DNA of 64,000 nucleotides, from NCBI RefSeq assembly GCF_002019635.1, contig NZ_KV917371.1, positions 1,594,001 through 1,658,000 of the forward strand. Reading direction: 5' to 3'. How positions within the stretch are numbered: the stretch's first letter is position 1; each line of letters opens with the position of its first letter. This stretch comes from Metabacillus halosaccharovorans (lineage in GTDB: Bacteria; Bacillota; Bacilli; Bacillales; Bacillaceae). The notes under the pieces are model-generated. The model had not been told where the DNA came from, searched no databases, and saw only the letters and a program-made list of their open reading frames with translations. Made by a program: the position numbers and the translations under genes. Shown here in pieces: positions 1 to 7,697 of the stretch.

Positions 1-410
1 ACACAATCATAATGATGGGCACGCTCATTTTCATGTTTTTTAGCAAGTTGTTGCTGAGCAATTTGTACAGCCATGAGTTCCAGATGAAGAATGTCTTCTT
101 TTTGGATCATAGGTTTGCCGGTTATTTCAATAGAAGCAGTTGCTCTTTCTGTTTTTAATGCACGACCTGCTGCAGCAACACATACTTTATGAAGAGGTCC
201 GTGTATTTTTTCAAGTTCTTTTTTTACAGAAGAGATGACATTTGCGACAGACAAAACATCATGAATTTGTCCGTCTAACATAGATCGTTTTGTGTGTTCC
301 TTTACTACAGTATCAACAATAAGATAAGAATCGTTTTCTTCTTTTAAGATTAAGCCGACCACAGATCTAGTTCCTATATCAAGTGCAAATGCTAGGTCAT
401 TAGGGGTCAT
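1..410 (-). CDS. FtsA-like actin-fold ATPase (5' part only)
   Basis: Open from an ATG at 410 to the window edge, giving the first 136 residues. An AAGAAGGTG ribosome binding site precedes the ATG at good spacing. The N-terminus has LDIGTRSVVG, the phosphate-1 loop of the actin/FtsA/PilM ATPase family with Asp11, followed by an alternating strand/helix pattern typical of subdomain 1A. FtsA proteins tether FtsZ or a pilus platform to the membrane. Here the gene is far from a dcw cluster, so it is more likely a paralogue than the division gene itself. It is divergent from aroA. The C-terminal part, including any amphipathic membrane helix, is outside the window. Family assignment is fairly sure; function is not. 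Confidence 0.7.
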   Translation of the reverse strand, partial: MTPNDLAFALDIGTRSVVGLILKEENDSYLIVDTVVKEHTKRSMLDGQIHDVLSVANVISSVKKELEKIHGPLHKVCVAAAGRALKTERATASIEITGKPMIQKEDILHLELMAVQIAQQQLAKKHENERAHHYDC

Positions 411-545
411 GTTTGTACACCTTCTTTAAGCAGATGGTCATCATCATTTACAAATAAACGACAAATAAAATAATAATACAATTCCATTGTGTTTGTTCGC
501 TTTATCGCATAAAAGCTTAAAAGCGTTTAAATGTTAAAGTTTTTA

Positions 546-574
546 ATGACAATCACAATTATATGGTTTATAAT
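546..574 (+). promoter_or_regulatory. SigA-type promoter of aroA
   Basis: ATGACA (546-551), a 17-base spacer and a perfect TATAAT (569-574), about 120 bases upstream of the aroA ATG. Predicted by pattern only. Confidence 0.65.
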
Positions 575-696
575 TACAACTAATTAAAGAAAATGTACCA
601 CACTTTTAGTGAATGATAAAGAAATCTTACCCTAGTTTTCATACTAGTAAGAGAATCGAATTTCTAATCAATTTTAAATGCGAAAGGATGAGAGAG

Positions 697-1773
697 ATGA
701 GTAATGCAGAATTAGAAGCATTAAGAGCGAGAGCTGAGGAAATTAACTTACAAATCTTAAAGTTAATTAACGAGAGAGGTAGAGTTGTTCAAGAGATTGG
801 TAAGGCTAAAGAAGCACAAGGTGTCAATCGTTATGATCCTGTTCGCGAGCGAAAAATGCTAAATAGTATTAAAGAATATAACGATGGACCATTTTTAGAC
901 TCAACCTTACAACATATTTTCAAAGAAATCTTTAAGGCTGGTTTAGAGCTTCAAGAAGATGATCATAGTAAAGCATTGCTAGTTTCACGTAAGAAAAAGC
1001 CGGAAGATACAGTTATTGAAGTGAATGGTGTTAGGATTGGGGATGGAAGCCAATCATTTATAATAGGTCCTTGTGCTGTTGAGAGCTATGAGCAGGTAGC
1101 TGCAGTTGCAGAACAAGCCGTTAAACAAGGGATTAAAATCATGCGTGGGGGTGCCTTCAAACCGCGTACCAGTCCATATGACTTCCAAGGCTTAGGAGTA
1201 GAAGGCCTTAAGATACTAAGAAAAGTTGGAGACGAATACGGTTTAGCTATTATTAGTGAAATTGTAAATCCAGCAGATATTGAATTAGCATTAGATTATG
1301 TTGATATTATTCAAATTGGTGCACGTAACATGCAAAACTTCGAATTGCTAAAAGCAGCGGGTGCTGTTCGTAAACCTGTTCTTTTAAAACGTGGTCTTGC
1401 AGCTACAATTGATGAATTCGTAAACGCAGCAGAATATATCATTGCACAAGGAAATGATCAAATCATTCTATGTGAGCGTGGAATCCGTACGTACGAGCGT
1501 GCAACTAGAAATACGTTGGATATTTCAGCAGTTCCTATTTTAAAACAAGAAACACACTTACCGGTATTTGTTGATGTTACCCATTCAACAGGTCGAAGAG
1601 ATCTATTAGTTCCTACTGCAAAAGCAGCACTAGCAATCGGAGCTGACGGTGTAATGGCCGAAGTACACCCGGACCCGGCTGTCGCTCTATCTGACTCTGC
1701 ACAACAAATGGACTTCGACCAATTCGATCAATTCATGACTGAATTAAAGCCTTTAGTTAAAGTAAATGTATAA
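697..1773 (+). CDS. aroA: Chorismate mutase / DAHP synthase (bifunctional, AroA type)
   Basis: First enzyme of the shikimate pathway: condenses phosphoenolpyruvate and erythrose 4-phosphate to DAHP. The fused N-terminal AroQ chorismate mutase domain (about residues 1-85, with [20 protein letters not shown]) lets chorismate or prephenate inhibit the synthase. The synthase barrel carries [19 protein letters not shown] and the EVHPDP metal-site segment. The frame is open upstream to 613, but the ATG at 697 follows GAAAGGATG and gives 358 residues, the length and N-terminus (MSN-E) of the Bacillus subtilis protein. It has its own promoter and terminator and lies upstream of ccpA, as in B. subtilis. 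Confidence 0.96.
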   Translation: MSNAELEALRARAEEINLQILKLINERGRVVQEIGKAKEAQGVNRYDPVRERKMLNSIKEYNDGPFLDSTLQHIFKEIFKAGLELQEDDHSKALLVSRKKKPEDTVIEVNGVRIGDGSQSFIIGPCAVESYEQVAAVAEQAVKQGIKIMRGGAFKPRTSPYDFQGLGVEGLKILRKVGDEYGLAIISEIVNPADIELALDYVDIIQIGARNMQNFELLKAAGAVRKPVLLKRGLAATIDEFVNAAEYIIAQGNDQIILCERGIRTYERATRNTLDISAVPILKQETHLPVFVDVTHSTGRRDLLVPTAKAALAIGADGVMAEVHPDPAVALSDSAQQMDFDQFDQFMTELKPLVKVNV

Positions 1774-1818
1774 GAATTTAGAAAAGATTTTTGATTGTAA
1801 TTAAAAAGGTACTTGAAC

Positions 1819-1907
1819 AAAGAGGTTGACTTAAGATAGGAATTTCAATTCTTCTTTTTAGAGGAACAATTCCTATTATATAAAGTCACCCTCTTTTTTT
1901 GTTTTTT
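1819..1907 (+). terminator. Nested-hairpin terminator after aroA
   Basis: The outer arms AAAGAGGTTGACTT (1819-1832) and AAGTCACCCTCTTT (1882-1895) enclose a second perfect arm pair, ATAGGAAT/ATTCCTAT (1835-1842/1869-1876). The 3' arm runs into TTTTTTTG. The long, doubly nested stem is larger than an ordinary intrinsic terminator. Confidence 0.75.
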
Positions 1908-2023
1908 ATTCATAAAAATGAAAAAGTTAGGCAAAATAATAATAAGTAAAACCTCAAAAACTGAATAAAAGTGTGAAAATCGAACAAATATGTGAAAACA
2001 GCCTGAAAATCGATGGAAATAGA

Positions 2024-2052
2024 TTGCGGACGTTTTCAGAGTATCGTATGAT
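2024..2052 (+). promoter_or_regulatory. SigA-type promoter of ccpA
   Basis: TTGCGG (2024-2029), 17 bases, TATGAT (2047-2052), 118 bases before the ccpA ATG. With the aroA terminator upstream, ccpA appears to be its own transcription unit. The remaining part of the aroA-ccpA gap shows no gene. Confidence 0.65.
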
Positions 2053-2169
2053 AAGAAACATAGAATTGGATTTACGACAAGACGTAACAACTTTCTACAT
2101 AACAAAATGAGACTGGTAAAACCAAGTCAGATAATAAATGTTCTTAATGTAACAGAAGGAGTGTTTTAA

Positions 2170-3171
2170 ATGTCAAGTGTAACAATATATGATGTAGCTC
2201 GTGAGGCAAATGTATCAATGGCAACTGTCTCTCGTGTAGTAAATGGTAATCCAAATGTTAAACCAACAACAAGAAAAAAAGTGTTAGATGCAATTGAAAG
2301 ATTAGGGTATCGTCCAAATGCAGTTGCAAGAGGTCTTGCAAGCAAAAAGACAACAACTGTTGGGGTAATCATTCCTGATATTTCAAGTATCTTTTATTCA
2401 GAGCTTGCGCGTGGAATTGAAGATATTGCCACAATGTACAAATACAATATTATCTTGAGTAATTCTGATCAAAATAAAGATAAAGAATTACATTTGTTAA
2501 ATACAATGCTTGGAAAACAAGTGGATGGAATAGTCTTTATGAGTGGAAATGTAACAGAAGAGCTTGTAGAACAGTTCAAACGCTCTCCAGTACCGATTGT
2601 TTTAGCAGCATCTGTAGATTTAACGAATACTACACCATCGGTTAACATTAACTATGAACAGGCTGCCTATGATGTAATTTCCATGCTTATTGAAAAAGGC
2701 CATAAGAGAATCGCTTATGTTGAGGGACCAGCAGAGGAGCCGGTTAACCGTCTGAAAAAATCAGTAGGATATAAACGTGCTCTTGAGGATGCAGGACTGC
2801 CGTTTGATGAAGAATTGGTTGTAGAAGGAGACTACACATACGATTCTGGTATAGAAGCTTTTGAAAAAATTGAGGAATTAACAGAGAAGCCAACAGCTAT
2901 CTTTGTTGGTACCGATGAGATGGCATTAGGTGTCATTCACGGGGCACAGGACAGAAACTATTCAATTCCTTCTGATTTCGAAATTGTTGGGTTTGATAAC
3001 ACAAGATTGGCAACAATGGTACGCCCGCAGCTAACAACAGTTGTTCAGCCAACATATGATATTGGTGCTGTAGCTATGCGTTTATTGACAAAATATATGA
3101 ATAAAGAAGAAGTTGAAAATCACATCGTTGAATTACCTCATCGATTGGAATATAGACAATCAACGAAGTAA
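2170..3171 (+). CDS. ccpA: Catabolite control protein A
   Basis: LacI/GalR-family global carbon regulator that binds cre sites when complexed with HPr-Ser46-P. The 333 residues show the N-terminal helix-turn-helix and hinge helix ([20 protein letters not shown], then [11 protein letters not shown]) followed by a periplasmic-binding-protein-like core ending in [12 protein letters not shown]. The start has AGAAGGAG at good spacing. Length matches the family. In B. subtilis the motP-motS stator genes follow ccpA; here a terminator follows and the next gene is acuC. Probable targets in this window are acuA/acsA and ackA, both of which have cre matches. Confidence 0.97.
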   Translation: MSSVTIYDVAREANVSMATVSRVVNGNPNVKPTTRKKVLDAIERLGYRPNAVARGLASKKTTTVGVIIPDISSIFYSELARGIEDIATMYKYNIILSNSDQNKDKELHLLNTMLGKQVDGIVFMSGNVTEELVEQFKRSPVPIVLAASVDLTNTTPSVNINYEQAAYDVISMLIEKGHKRIAYVEGPAEEPVNRLKKSVGYKRALEDAGLPFDEELVVEGDYTYDSGIEAFEKIEELTEKPTAIFVGTDEMALGVIHGAQDRNYSIPSDFEIVGFDNTRLATMVRPQLTTVVQPTYDIGAVAMRLLTKYMNKEEVENHIVELPHRLEYRQSTK

Positions 3172-3189
3172 TCAATAGCTGAAATGATA

Positions 3190-3232
3190 AGAAGGGCTGT
3201 CCTAAACTTTAGGCAGACCCTTCTTTGCTATT
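3190..3232. terminator. Bidirectional terminator, ccpA / acuC
   Basis: AGAAGGG...CCT/AGG...CCCTTCT hairpin with T-rich sequence after the right arm and A-rich sequence before the left arm, between the converging ccpA and acuC genes. Confidence 0.75.
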
Positions 3233-3236
3233 TTGG

Positions 3237-4391
3237 TCAATTTCGTCGAATAGGATGTAGTGCCTTTTCGACAGTCAAAGCATTTTTCTCTTCAATCTCA
3301 GGTTTTCTTGGTATTGGTTTATACATATCTGTTGGATCGTACCAGCGATCGGACAGGGTAACAGGTGCCTTTTTCTGCCATTTATCAATCCATGTTTTTG
3401 GAAGGTTTTCCGGTACTTCTATTTGATTCATTTCAAGCCAAATTAAGCTCCATGCTCTTGGTACAACACGCCATATATCATATCCTCCTCCACCAACGGC
3501 AATCCACTTACCATTACAATATTGATGAGCAATTTTATGAGCAATCTTAGGAATCTCATGATAAATGGCCATTGTGGCGGATAAATGTGTTAAAGGGTCG
3601 TAAAAATGAGCATCTGCACCGTTTTGGGTTAAAATAACATCCGGTTTAAAAAAAGCAGCGACTTCTTCAATTGATGTTCGATAGGCATGAAGCCAGGAAT
3701 CATCTTCAGTAAATGCGTCTAATGGAATATTGAATGTATAGCCATATCCTTTGCCTGCGCCTCTTTCTGTAATATTTCCTGTTCCCGGGAATAAGTATCT
3801 CCCTGTTTCATGGATTGATAGTGTACATACATTCGGATCATCATAAAATGTCCATTGAACTCCATCACCATGATGTGCATCTGTGTCAATGTATAAGACT
3901 TTTGCCCCGTATTTTTCTTGTATATAGCGAATAGCAACAGAACTATCATTATAAATGCAAAAGCCTGAGGCCTTTCCTCTAAAACCGTGGTGTAACCCGC
4001 CCCCAAAATTAGCAGCATGTGTTGCTTTGCCTTCCATGACATAATCTACAGCTGTTAAGGTAGCGCCAACAAGCAAAGAACTTGCTTCATGCATTTGTGG
4101 AAATATAGGTGTATCCTCTGTCCCGATCCCATAATTATTTCCTTCTTCATTTGCTAGTTTTCCGTGTCCGGCTAATTCTACAGCTTGAATATATTTTTTA
4201 TCATGGATAAGAGCTAATTCTTCAATTGATGCAACCCTGGGTGTGATAATCCTTGAATCATCTAATGCATTCATGTTCTTTAATAGGTCATAAGTAAGCT
4301 CTACCCGCAACTGATTAAAAGGATGATCATGTGAAAATTTATATTGTTGAAAATCCGGTGAGTAAATGAAGACAGTGTCTTGGTTTGTCAT
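3237..4391 (-). CDS. acuC: AcuC protein deacetylase (histone deacetylase family)
   Basis: Zinc-dependent class I HDAC-fold deacetylase that removes acetyl from the catalytic lysine of acetyl-CoA synthetase and so reactivates it. The 384 residues contain the family signatures: His134-His135 in GGLHHG, zinc ligands Asp171 and His173 in DTDAHHGDG, Asp260 in NGADAH, and the GGGGYD loop with the transition-state tyrosine. Last gene of acuA-acuB-acuC; its ATG overlaps the acuB stop by four bases (ATGA), indicating translational coupling. Length is close to the 387 residues of the B. subtilis protein. Confidence 0.96.
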   Translation of the reverse strand: MTNQDTVFIYSPDFQQYKFSHDHPFNQLRVELTYDLLKNMNALDDSRIITPRVASIEELALIHDKKYIQAVELAGHGKLANEEGNNYGIGTEDTPIFPQMHEASSLLVGATLTAVDYVMEGKATHAANFGGGLHHGFRGKASGFCIYNDSSVAIRYIQEKYGAKVLYIDTDAHHGDGVQWTFYDDPNVCTLSIHETGRYLFPGTGNITERGAGKGYGYTFNIPLDAFTEDDSWLHAYRTSIEEVAAFFKPDVILTQNGADAHFYDPLTHLSATMAIYHEIPKIAHKIAHQYCNGKWIAVGGGGYDIWRVVPRAWSLIWLEMNQIEVPENLPKTWIDKWQKKAPVTLSDRWYDPTDMYKPIPRKPEIEEKNALTVEKALHPIRRN

Positions 4392-5032
4392 TTTGCATTC
4401 TCCGGCAATTCAGGCCATATAACCTGATATCCTGATGATTGTATATCCTTAATAATCAGAGTTACATTTATTGTTTGGACACGAAGAACAAGAATCTTAT
4501 ATCGGTCATCAGTGTCAGAATAAACGAGTGCACTCGCAATATTTACTCTTCGATTTAATAATATGGACGAAACTTCTGCTAGCATGCCGGGCTTATTTGG
4601 AACTCTTATTTCAAGGTGTGAAGCAGGCTGGTCTGCACCTGTAAGCTTTACAAAAGTATGTAATAAGTCTGTCTCAGTAATCAATCCAACAAGTTTCCGG
4701 TCTTGTAGAATAGGGAGGCACCCGATTTGATTATCAATGAGGACTGCTGCAATTTCCTCAACAAAATCGAGAGGATGTCCAGTAATGAGATCTGTAGACA
4801 TTACATCTTTAATAGGTTTTGTTAAAAAGTTTTCTTTTAACTCTAATTGAAAAATAGATGGACTGGCATCTTTAACATCACGTTCAGTAATAATTCCTAC
4901 TAGAATATGATGATCGTTTACGATAGGAATATGTCGTATTTTATTTTCTTTCATTGACTTTAATGCCAGACTAATCGTGTCTTCAGATCGAAGAGTTATC
5001 ATATTTTTTTTCATTATATGTTTAACAAGCAA
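4388..5032 (-). CDS. acuB: AcuB, CBS-ACT domain protein of the acu operon
   Basis: Two N-terminal CBS domains (about residues 1-125) and a C-terminal ACT-like domain (from about 135, LEIRVPNKPGMLAEVSSIL) make this a small ligand sensor. Its exact role in the acetylation/deacetylation circuit is not established. The frame extends upstream to 5065, but the TTG at 5032 is eight bases after a strong AAGGAGG and yields 214 residues, the size of the B. subtilis protein, so I take the TTG. It lies between acuA (51-base gap) and acuC (four-base overlap). Confidence 0.93.
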   Translation of the reverse strand: MLVKHIMKKNMITLRSEDTISLALKSMKENKIRHIPIVNDHHILVGIITERDVKDASPSIFQLELKENFLTKPIKDVMSTDLITGHPLDFVEEIAAVLIDNQIGCLPILQDRKLVGLITETDLLHTFVKLTGADQPASHLEIRVPNKPGMLAEVSSILLNRRVNIASALVYSDTDDRYKILVLRVQTINVTLIIKDIQSSGYQVIWPELPENAK

Positions 5033-5083
5033 TTTTTTGCCCTCCTTACCCTTTAGAGCGTGCAATATAGTTTTGATTATTCG

Positions 5084-5716
5084 TTAATACATGAAACGGT
5101 TTTTAAATCTTAACTGATCGAATTTCTGAACAGAGTCAGAAGGAATTCTTTTTCCGATTCTAGCCATTAAACAATTAGCGGGATGGGAACTTATTTCCGG
5201 CTCATCTGTTGCATACCATTCTAAACCACCTGCATTCATCATTTTCTCCATCACTTTTCGATATTCCCACACGTTTAAACCAGAACCCTTTAAGTCCCAA
5301 TGCCAGTAATATTCTGTTGTAATAATAATATAATTTTCCATTGCGTCATCCATCATGGAGACTTTTAGTAGATTTTTCCCAACTGAAAACCCTCGAAACT
5401 CAGGTGCAACCTCAATCGCCCCAAGCTCAATTAAGTCTTCCATATTTCCTTCAGACCATCTTTCCAGAGGATCGGGATATAGATATGTAACATAGCCGAT
5501 AACGACATCACGGTGTCTGGCAATAATGATTCTGCCTTCTGGCAATTCTCCAATTTCAACTAGAGCCTTTTTCTGTTGATCTGGTTGACGAAAAGCAACT
5601 AAACCATTGTGAAATTCGTAGCTTGAAAGTTTATCAGGTGAAACAGGTCCTTCGATTAAAATACTTCCGATGGATGTTTTTAATTCTTTTGCATTATATG
5701 TCTTAGGGTGTTTCAT
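5084..5716 (-). CDS. acuA: AcuA protein acetyltransferase (GNAT)
   Basis: GNAT-family acetyltransferase that inactivates acetyl-CoA synthetase by acetylating its active-site lysine. The 210-residue protein has the acetyl-CoA binding motif A segment with R-G-x-x-x-G (VAPEFRGFSVGKNLL, about residues 102-116). First gene of acuABC, divergent from its target acsA. GGGCGGTG is its ribosome binding site. Its promoter -35 region coincides with a cre at 5824-5837, so CcpA repression by promoter occlusion is likely. Confidence 0.95.
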   Translation of the reverse strand: MKHPKTYNAKELKTSIGSILIEGPVSPDKLSSYEFHNGLVAFRQPDQQKKALVEIGELPEGRIIIARHRDVVIGYVTYLYPDPLERWSEGNMEDLIELGAIEVAPEFRGFSVGKNLLKVSMMDDAMENYIIITTEYYWHWDLKGSGLNVWEYRKVMEKMMNAGGLEWYATDEPEISSHPANCLMARIGKRIPSDSVQKFDQLRFKNRFMY

Positions 5717-5800
5717 TAAGTCACCGCCCTTTAGTTTTAGTGAAAGATTATCAATAATTTGTGAAAGTAAATCTTTTGGGAGATATCATATCTTTTTTCT

Positions 5801-5829
5801 ATTATACTAGATTAATTGAAAAAATTAAG
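5801..5829 (-). promoter_or_regulatory. Promoter of acuABC
   Basis: On the minus strand a TATAAT (5806-5801) with a T-rich, poorly conserved -35 near 5824-5829, which lies inside the cre. Confidence 0.5.
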
Positions 5830-5837
5830 CGTTTACA
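5824..5837. promoter_or_regulatory. cre (CcpA operator) between acuA and acsA
   Basis: ATTAAGCGTTTACA matches 12 of 14 positions of TGWAANCGNTNWCA; only the first two differ. It overlaps the acuA -35 region and lies about 70 bases upstream of the predicted acsA start point. CcpA repression of acuABC and acsA is known in B. subtilis; the site here is inferred. Confidence 0.65.
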
Positions 5838-5865
5838 AGATAGTTAAGAATATAAATTTCAAAAA

Positions 5866-5894
5866 TTGAGAAAAATGAAGTATTGTAATATAAT
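5866..5894 (+). promoter_or_regulatory. SigA-type promoter of acsA
   Basis: TTGAGA (5866-5871), 17-base spacer, TATAAT (5889-5894), 34 bases before the start codon. Confidence 0.75.
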
Positions 5895-5927
5895 AGAAAT
5901 TGAATTCTACATAAGGGGGAATTAGGG

Positions 5928-7640
5928 ATGAAATTGGAAGCGTTACCAGTGGTGAAGGGTAATCATAATTTAGCAGATTACGATCATACTTATGAGACGT
6001 TCGATTGGTCAGAGGTAGAAAAGAATTTTACTTGGTCAGAAACCGGACGTATGAATGCAGCTTATGAGGCTATTGATAAGCATGCAGAAACTGCTCGTAA
6101 AAATAAGGTGGCGCTTTATTATCGCGACCCTGAACGAGAGGAAAAATATACGTTTAAAGAGTTAAAAGAGCTATCAAACAAAGCGGCAAATATCCTGAAA
6201 AACAAGGCAGATGTTGTAAAAGGTGACCGTCTTTTCGTCTTTATGCCAAGAACTCCTGAATTATATTCAGTCATCTTAGGAGCAATTAAACTTGGCGCAA
6301 TTGTGGGGCCTCTGTTTGAAGCATTTATGGAAGGCGCAGTAAAGGATCGATTAGAAGATAGTGATGCTAAAGTTATAGTAACGACTCCTGAGTTGCTAGA
6401 AAGAATTCCATTAAATGAACTTCCATCATTAAAACATGTTGTAGTTGTTGGTGATTCTGTTGAAGCACCGCATATTGATTTTTTAAATGAAATGAAAACG
6501 GCAAGTAAAGAGCTGGAAATTGAATGGGTTGATAAAACCGATGGATTACTTCTCCACTACACATCAGGCTCAACCGGTAAACCAAAAGGGGTTCTTCATG
6601 TTCATCAGGCCATGGTACAACATTATCAAACAGGACAATGGGTGCTTGATTTAAAAGAAGATGATGTTTATTGGTGTACAGCTGATCCAGGCTGGGTAAC
6701 AGGCACGGTATATGGTATTTTCGCACCTTGGTTGTCAGGTGCAACAAACGTTATCGTTGGAGGAAGGTTTAAGCCTGAAACATGGTATCAAACGATCGAA
6801 GACTTTGGTGTGACTGTTTGGTACAGTGCTCCAACAGCATTTAGAATGCTTATGGGTGCAGGAGATGAACTTGTTAAGCAATTTGATACGAGTTCATTAA
6901 GACATGTTTTAAGTGTCGGAGAGCCTCTTAATCCGGAAGTTGTTCGCTGGGGTGTAAAGGTATTTAATAATCGCATTCATGATACTTGGTGGATGACAGA
7001 AACAGGGGCACAACTTATTTGTAACTATCCTGCGATGGAAATAAAGCCAGGTTCAATGGGAAAACCTATCCCTGGAGTAAAAGCAGCCATTGTGGATGAT
7101 CAAGGTAATGAATTACCACCGTATCGAATGGGGAACTTAGCGATTAAAAAGGGTTGGCCGTCCATGATGCATACCATTTGGAATAATCAAGAAAAGTACG
7201 AATCCTATTTTATGCCTGGTGATTGGTATGTATCAGGTGATTCAGCTTATATGGATGAAGAGGGCTATTTCTGGTTCCAAGGTAGAATAGATGATGTAAT
7301 CATGACTTCAGGTGAACGTGTTGGACCATTTGAGGTTGAGAGTAAGCTTGTGGAGCATCCTGCTATTGCAGAAGCTGGTGTAATTGGAAAACCTGATCCT
7401 GTAAGAGGAGAAATTATTAAAGCATTTGTTGCCCTTCGAGAAGGCTATGAGCCGACAGATGAACTGAAGGAAGAAATTCGTACTTTCGTAAAGAAAGGTT
7501 TAGCGGCACATGCTGCACCACGTGAAATTGATTTCCGTGACAAATTGCCGAAAACACGAAGTGGAAAAATCATGAGACGTGTCCTAAAAGCATGGGAATT
7601 GGATTTACCAACCGGTGATTTATCAACGATGGAAGATTAA
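5928..7640 (+). CDS. acsA: Acetyl-CoA synthetase (AMP-forming)
   Basis: Converts acetate, ATP and CoA to acetyl-CoA for growth on acetate. Full-length ANL-superfamily enzyme of 570 residues with the P-loop-like YTSGSTGKPKG, the adenine-binding DTWWMTETG, the hinge GRIDDVI and the catalytic lysine in PKTRSGK (Lys547), the residue modified by AcuA and restored by AcuC. GGGGGA ribosome binding site. The divergent acuABC operon carries its modifying enzymes. Confidence 0.97.
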   Translation: MKLEALPVVKGNHNLADYDHTYETFDWSEVEKNFTWSETGRMNAAYEAIDKHAETARKNKVALYYRDPEREEKYTFKELKELSNKAANILKNKADVVKGDRLFVFMPRTPELYSVILGAIKLGAIVGPLFEAFMEGAVKDRLEDSDAKVIVTTPELLERIPLNELPSLKHVVVVGDSVEAPHIDFLNEMKTASKELEIEWVDKTDGLLLHYTSGSTGKPKGVLHVHQAMVQHYQTGQWVLDLKEDDVYWCTADPGWVTGTVYGIFAPWLSGATNVIVGGRFKPETWYQTIEDFGVTVWYSAPTAFRMLMGAGDELVKQFDTSSLRHVLSVGEPLNPEVVRWGVKVFNNRIHDTWWMTETGAQLICNYPAMEIKPGSMGKPIPGVKAAIVDDQGNELPPYRMGNLAIKKGWPSMMHTIWNNQEKYESYFMPGDWYVSGDSAYMDEEGYFWFQGRIDDVIMTSGERVGPFEVESKLVEHPAIAEAGVIGKPDPVRGEIIKAFVALREGYEPTDELKEEIRTFVKKGLAAHAAPREIDFRDKLPKTRSGKIMRRVLKAWELDLPTGDLSTMED

Positions 7641-7652
7641 TTTAAAACAAAT

Positions 7653-7682
7653 AAAAAAGAGCTGATTACAGCTCTTTTTTAA
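7653..7682 (+). terminator. Terminator after acsA
   Basis: AAAAAAGAGCTG-atta-CAGCTCTTTTTT, perfect arms with a U-run; it can also serve the converging PBP gene. Confidence 0.85.
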
Positions 7683-7697
7683 TACAACTATTCGTAG

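Noticed and set aside
518-531. cre-like TAAAAGCGTTTAAA upstream of aroA
   Set aside because: 12 of 14 to the consensus but lacks the key G and C near the ends, lies in an AT-rich stretch, and aroA is not a known CcpA target.
613-696. N-terminal extension of AroA by 28 residues
   Set aside because: No ribosome binding site at 613; the ATG at 697 has one and gives the family length.
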